8,330 nt of DNA from Zetaproteobacteria bacterium (GTDB lineage: Bacteria > Pseudomonadota > Zetaproteobacteria > Mariprofundales > Mariprofundaceae). The notes below the pieces were generated by a model. The model saw only the letters and a list, made by a program, of their open reading frames with translations, had not been told where the DNA came from and did not search any database. Of the stretch, positions 6,619-8,330 are shown piece after piece. The first letter of the stretch is position 1. Every line of letters starts with the position of its first letter. Made by a program: the position numbers and the translations under genes. The stretch lies in NCBI GenBank assembly GCA_021545665.1, contig JAJRTX010000235.1, positions 1 to 8,330 of the forward strand, given 5' to 3'.

Positions 6619-6820
6619 TCTTTAAAGCATCAAGAAGTTTTCCTGAAAAGCCCCATTCTCGCTGGATAGCCATAAAAATTAGAAACATTACTAAATTTAT
6701 AGTGTTACTGGCAGCTTAACTGCCGACGCCAACTGCATATTGACCGATACCGTTTTTTTATACACACACAAAAATGTTTTAAGCGGCTGATTTACATAAA
6801 TAAAATAATATTTTTCCAAC
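6619..6820. other. AT-rich intergenic stretch after tRNA-Leu
   Basis: No coding region is supported here. A short inverted repeat GGCAG-CTTAA-CTGCC lies at 6710-6724 without a following T-run. A run of seven T residues (6753-6759) has no stem before it, and a short CA repeat follows near 6763-6770. No convincing terminator for the tpiA–secG–tRNA transcript is seen. The AT-rich bases just before 6821 could act as an UP-like element for the nuo promoter. Confidence 0.5.
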
Positions 6821-6850
6821 TTGACAGTTTGTGCGTAACTAGCCTAGACT
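6821..6850 (+). promoter_or_regulatory. Probable sigma70 promoter of the nuo operon
   Basis: A perfect -35 hexamer TTGACA (6821-6826) is followed after 18 bases by TAGACT (6845-6850), which matches four of six -10 bases. AT-rich sequence lies directly upstream. Transcription would start near 6857, leaving an 80-90 base leader before nuoA. The arms GTGCG (6831-6835) and CGCAC (6855-6859) flank the -10 region and might form an operator half-site pair, but this is speculative. Confidence 0.55.
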
Positions 6851-6890
6851 GCTTCGCACGTTATAAATTAGCGATATAAAAATAATTAGT

Positions 6891-6915
6891 TCAGACTGGT
6901 TTGCTAACAGTCTGA
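6891..6915 (+). promoter_or_regulatory. Perfect 8-bp inverted repeat in the nuoA leader
   Basis: TCAGACTG (6891-6898) and CAGTCTGA (6908-6915) are exact complements around a 9-base loop. The repeat ends 25 bases before the nuoA start and just upstream of the GGGGGAG ribosome site (6922-6928). There is no T-run, so it is not an intrinsic terminator. It may be an mRNA leader hairpin or a dyad operator downstream of the promoter. Confidence 0.5.
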
Positions 6916-6940
6916 TGCGCCGGGGGAGTTACTTGAGATA

Positions 6941-7297
6941 ATGCTGGAAAATTACCTGCCTATTCTGGTGTTTATTGGTATTGGTATTGCGTTCGGGATC
7001 GGCCCGATTGTGATGGGTGCCATGCTGGGCCCGCACCGGCCAAATAAAGCCAAGCTATCTCCCTACGAGTGCGGTTTTGAGGCATTTGAGGATGCTCGCC
7101 TGCATTTTGATGTGCGTTACTATCTGGTCGCGATTCTGTTTATTATCTTCGATCTGGAGATTGCGTTTCTGTTCCCCTGGGCCATTGTAATGAATGAGAT
7201 GGGCTGGTTTGGATTCACAGCCATGATGGTATTCCTCGGCATACTGGTGATTGGCTTTATCTATGAGTGGAAAAAAGGTGCGCTGCAATGGGAATAG
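6941..7297 (+). CDS. nuoA: NADH-quinone oxidoreductase subunit A
   Basis: Membrane subunit of respiratory complex I, near the quinone-binding junction between the membrane and peripheral arms. It has 118 residues, normal for NuoA. Three hydrophobic segments are visible at about 6-28, 61-83 and 88-110. The strongly conserved loop [20 protein letters not shown] and the following segment containing [12 protein letters not shown] are diagnostic. It starts at ATG 6941 with GGAG (6925-6928) 12 bases upstream; an in-frame stop directly before the ATG excludes a nearby earlier start. It is the first gene of the nuo operon and overlaps nuoB by 10 bases, suggesting coupled translation. Confidence 0.98.
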   Translation: MLENYLPILVFIGIGIAFGIGPIVMGAMLGPHRPNKAKLSPYECGFEAFEDARLHFDVRYYLVAILFIIFDLEIAFLFPWAIVMNEMGWFGFTAMMVFLGILVIGFIYEWKKGALQWE

Positions 7298-7767
7298 AGG
7301 GCGTATTCGAAAAAGGTATTATCACCACTTCGGCAGATAAGCTGATTAACTGGGCAAGAACCGGGTCCATGTGGCCAATGACATTTGGTTTGGCCTGTTG
7401 TGCAGTAGAAATGATGCAGGCAGGCGCGTCACGCTATGACCTGGACCGGTTTGGCATATTGTTTCGTGGGTCTCCACGCCAGTCTGATGTAATGATTGTG
7501 GCCGGCACACTGTGCAACAAAATGGCACCTGCCTTGCGCAAGGTCTATGAGCAGATGCCGGAGCCGCGCTGGGTTATTTCGATGGGTTCATGTGCCAACG
7601 GTGGCGGTTATTATCATTATTCCTACTCTGTTGTACGAGGCTGTGACCGGATAGTACCGGTTGATATCTATGTGCCTGGTTGCCCACCTACTGCCGAAGC
7701 ACTGTTGTACGGAATTTTGCAATTACAGGACAAGATTCGACGTACCAGCACTATTGCCCGTACCTGA
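7288..7767 (+). CDS. nuoB: NADH-quinone oxidoreductase subunit B
   Basis: Peripheral-arm subunit of complex I that carries the [4Fe-4S] cluster N2, the last electron donor to quinone. From the chosen start it has 159 residues. The ligands expected for N2 are Cys37 and Cys38 ([11 protein letters not shown]), Cys102 (MGSCANGGG) and Cys132 (YVPGCPP); all are present. [13 protein letters not shown] (62-74) is also characteristic. The start is ATG 7288, preceded by AGGTG at 7276-7280 with 7-base spacing, and gives the family-typical MGIEGV beginning. An in-frame ATG at 7267 would add seven residues (MEKRCAA) inside nuoA and is unlikely. The gene overlaps the end of nuoA by 10 bases, and nuoC begins 17 bases after its stop. 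Confidence 0.98.
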   Translation: MGIEGVFEKGIITTSADKLINWARTGSMWPMTFGLACCAVEMMQAGASRYDLDRFGILFRGSPRQSDVMIVAGTLCNKMAPALRKVYEQMPEPRWVISMGSCANGGGYYHYSYSVVRGCDRIVPVDIYVPGCPPTAEALLYGILQLQDKIRRTSTIART

Positions 7768-7784
7768 CAGGATCGAACAGACAC

Positions 7785-8330
7785 ATGACAAAACCAGAAC
7801 AACTGATCGATCAGCTAAGAACGCGATTTGCAGATGATTTGACAAGTAGCGAAGTGACTCCGACAGCAGAGATCACAATTGAAACAACAGTAGAAAAAAT
7901 GTCGGCAGTGTTTCTGGCATTGCGTGACGATGAATATTTTCAGTTCGATACCATGATTGATATCTGTGGTGTTGATTACCTGGCCTTTGGTGTTGCCGAG
8001 TGGCAAACGGAAGAACCGGAAAATACAGGCTTCAGTCGCGGCGTGGATAGCATCGCCGATGTGGCAGATGATCTGGTAGCACAACCCGGGCGACGTTTTG
8101 CTTCTGTCTACCATCTGTTATCTACGGCACTGAATCACCGCCTTCGTGTTCGCGTCTATGCACCTGATAATAATTTCCCGACAGTACATTCTGTAACCGG
8201 TATCTGGCGTGGTGCCAACTGGTTTGAGCGCGAGTCATTCGATTTGTTTGGTATTGTTTATGAAGGACACCCGGACTTGCGTCGTTTGCTGACGGATTAT
8301 GGCTTTATTGGTCACCCGTTCCGCAAAGAC
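7785..8330 (+). CDS. nuoC: NADH-quinone oxidoreductase subunit C, N-terminal part (3' end outside window)
   Basis: Hydrophilic 30-kDa subunit of the complex I peripheral arm that contacts NuoB and NuoD; no redox centre of its own. The reading frame from ATG 7785 stays open to the window end (182 codons). The N-terminus MTKPEQLIDQLRTRF is followed by FDTMIDICGVDYLAF (about 54-68) and an acidic insert (EWQTEEPENTGFSRG, about 71-85). Then come VYHLLST and the complex I 30-kDa signature region containing WFERESFDLFGIVYEGHPDLRR (about 147-168), followed by LTDYGFIGHPFRKD at the edge. A loose AGGA (7769-7772) lies 12 bases before the ATG. The gene appears separate from nuoD at its start, but the 3' junction lies outside, so a nuoCD fusion cannot be strictly excluded. 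The family assignment is certain. Confidence 0.97.
   Translation, partial: MTKPEQLIDQLRTRFADDLTSSEVTPTAEITIETTVEKMSAVFLALRDDEYFQFDTMIDICGVDYLAFGVAEWQTEEPENTGFSRGVDSIADVADDLVAQPGRRFASVYHLLSTALNHRLRVRVYAPDNNFPTVHSVTGIWRGANWFERESFDLFGIVYEGHPDLRRLLTDYGFIGHPFRKD

Noticed and set aside
6534..6660. tRNA-Leu 3' end as an integration (att) site
   Set aside because: No integrase gene and no duplicated tRNA 3' end is visible in the window; nuo genes follow directly.
6371..6688. Minus-strand open frame of 105 codons across the tRNA-Leu gene, with a GVEPA-type peptide
   Set aside because: It is the antisense of the tRNA and the secG 3' end; peptides of this kind are a well-known artefact of tRNA complements.
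6710..6760. Inverted repeat GGCAG/CTGCC plus a distant T-run as a terminator after tRNA-Leu
   Set aside because: The T-run is nearly 30 bases from the stem and has no stem directly before it.
7267..7290. Upstream ATG for nuoB giving MEKRCAA as extra N-terminus
   Set aside because: It lies within nuoA; ATG 7288 has a well-spaced AGGTG site and gives the usual NuoB N-terminus.
1..8330. CRISPR arrays, insertion sequences, toxin–antitoxin pairs, phage genes
   Set aside because: No regularly spaced repeats, transposase motifs or small paired frames of that kind were seen.

Overview
The window comes from a proteobacterial chromosome, most likely a gammaproteobacterium. The reasons are the folP–glmM–tpiA–secG–tRNA-Leu(GAG)–nuoABC order, a free-standing nuoC rather than a nuoCD fusion, and the SecG, NuoB and NuoC sequence types. 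I cannot assign a genus. Base composition is moderate. By eye, the transporter gene in the middle is more AT-rich and uses more TTA codons than its housekeeping neighbours.

Layout. 1-465 is the 3' part of folP (dihydropteroate synthase). 550-1896 is glmM (phosphoglucosamine mutase). 1964-4147 encodes a 727-residue protein that joins a divergent dicarboxylate/amino-acid:cation symporter (GltP/DctA-like) to an ABC-type family 3 solute-binding domain. 4218-5048, on the minus strand, encodes an N-formylglutamate amidohydrolase-like protein. 5285-6037 is tpiA, 6053-6508 is secG, and 6534-6618 is tRNA-Leu(GAG). A 322-base gap then carries a sigma70-type promoter and a leader hairpin. It is followed by the start of the respiratory complex I operon: nuoA (6941-7297), nuoB (7288-7767) and the 5' part of nuoC (7785 to the window end).

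How the genes fit together. The flanks are core functions: folate synthesis, UDP-GlcNAc precursor synthesis, glycolysis, protein export and NADH dehydrogenase. The transporter fusion and the amidohydrolase are convergent and sit as a two-gene block between glmM and tpiA, which are adjacent in many relatives. The block looks like an accessory insertion. Both proteins plausibly handle amino-acid-like or acidic small molecules, but no shared substrate can be read from the sequence.

The most unusual item is the fusion protein. An additional membrane segment after the symporter core would place the binding domain outside the cytoplasm, giving a secondary carrier with its own tethered binding protein. 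Both halves have lost residues that are hallmarks of their families. Several leaders also carry clear inverted repeats: a 12-bp hairpin before tpiA, an 8-bp hairpin before nuoA, and a hairpin plus T-run over the transporter start codon.
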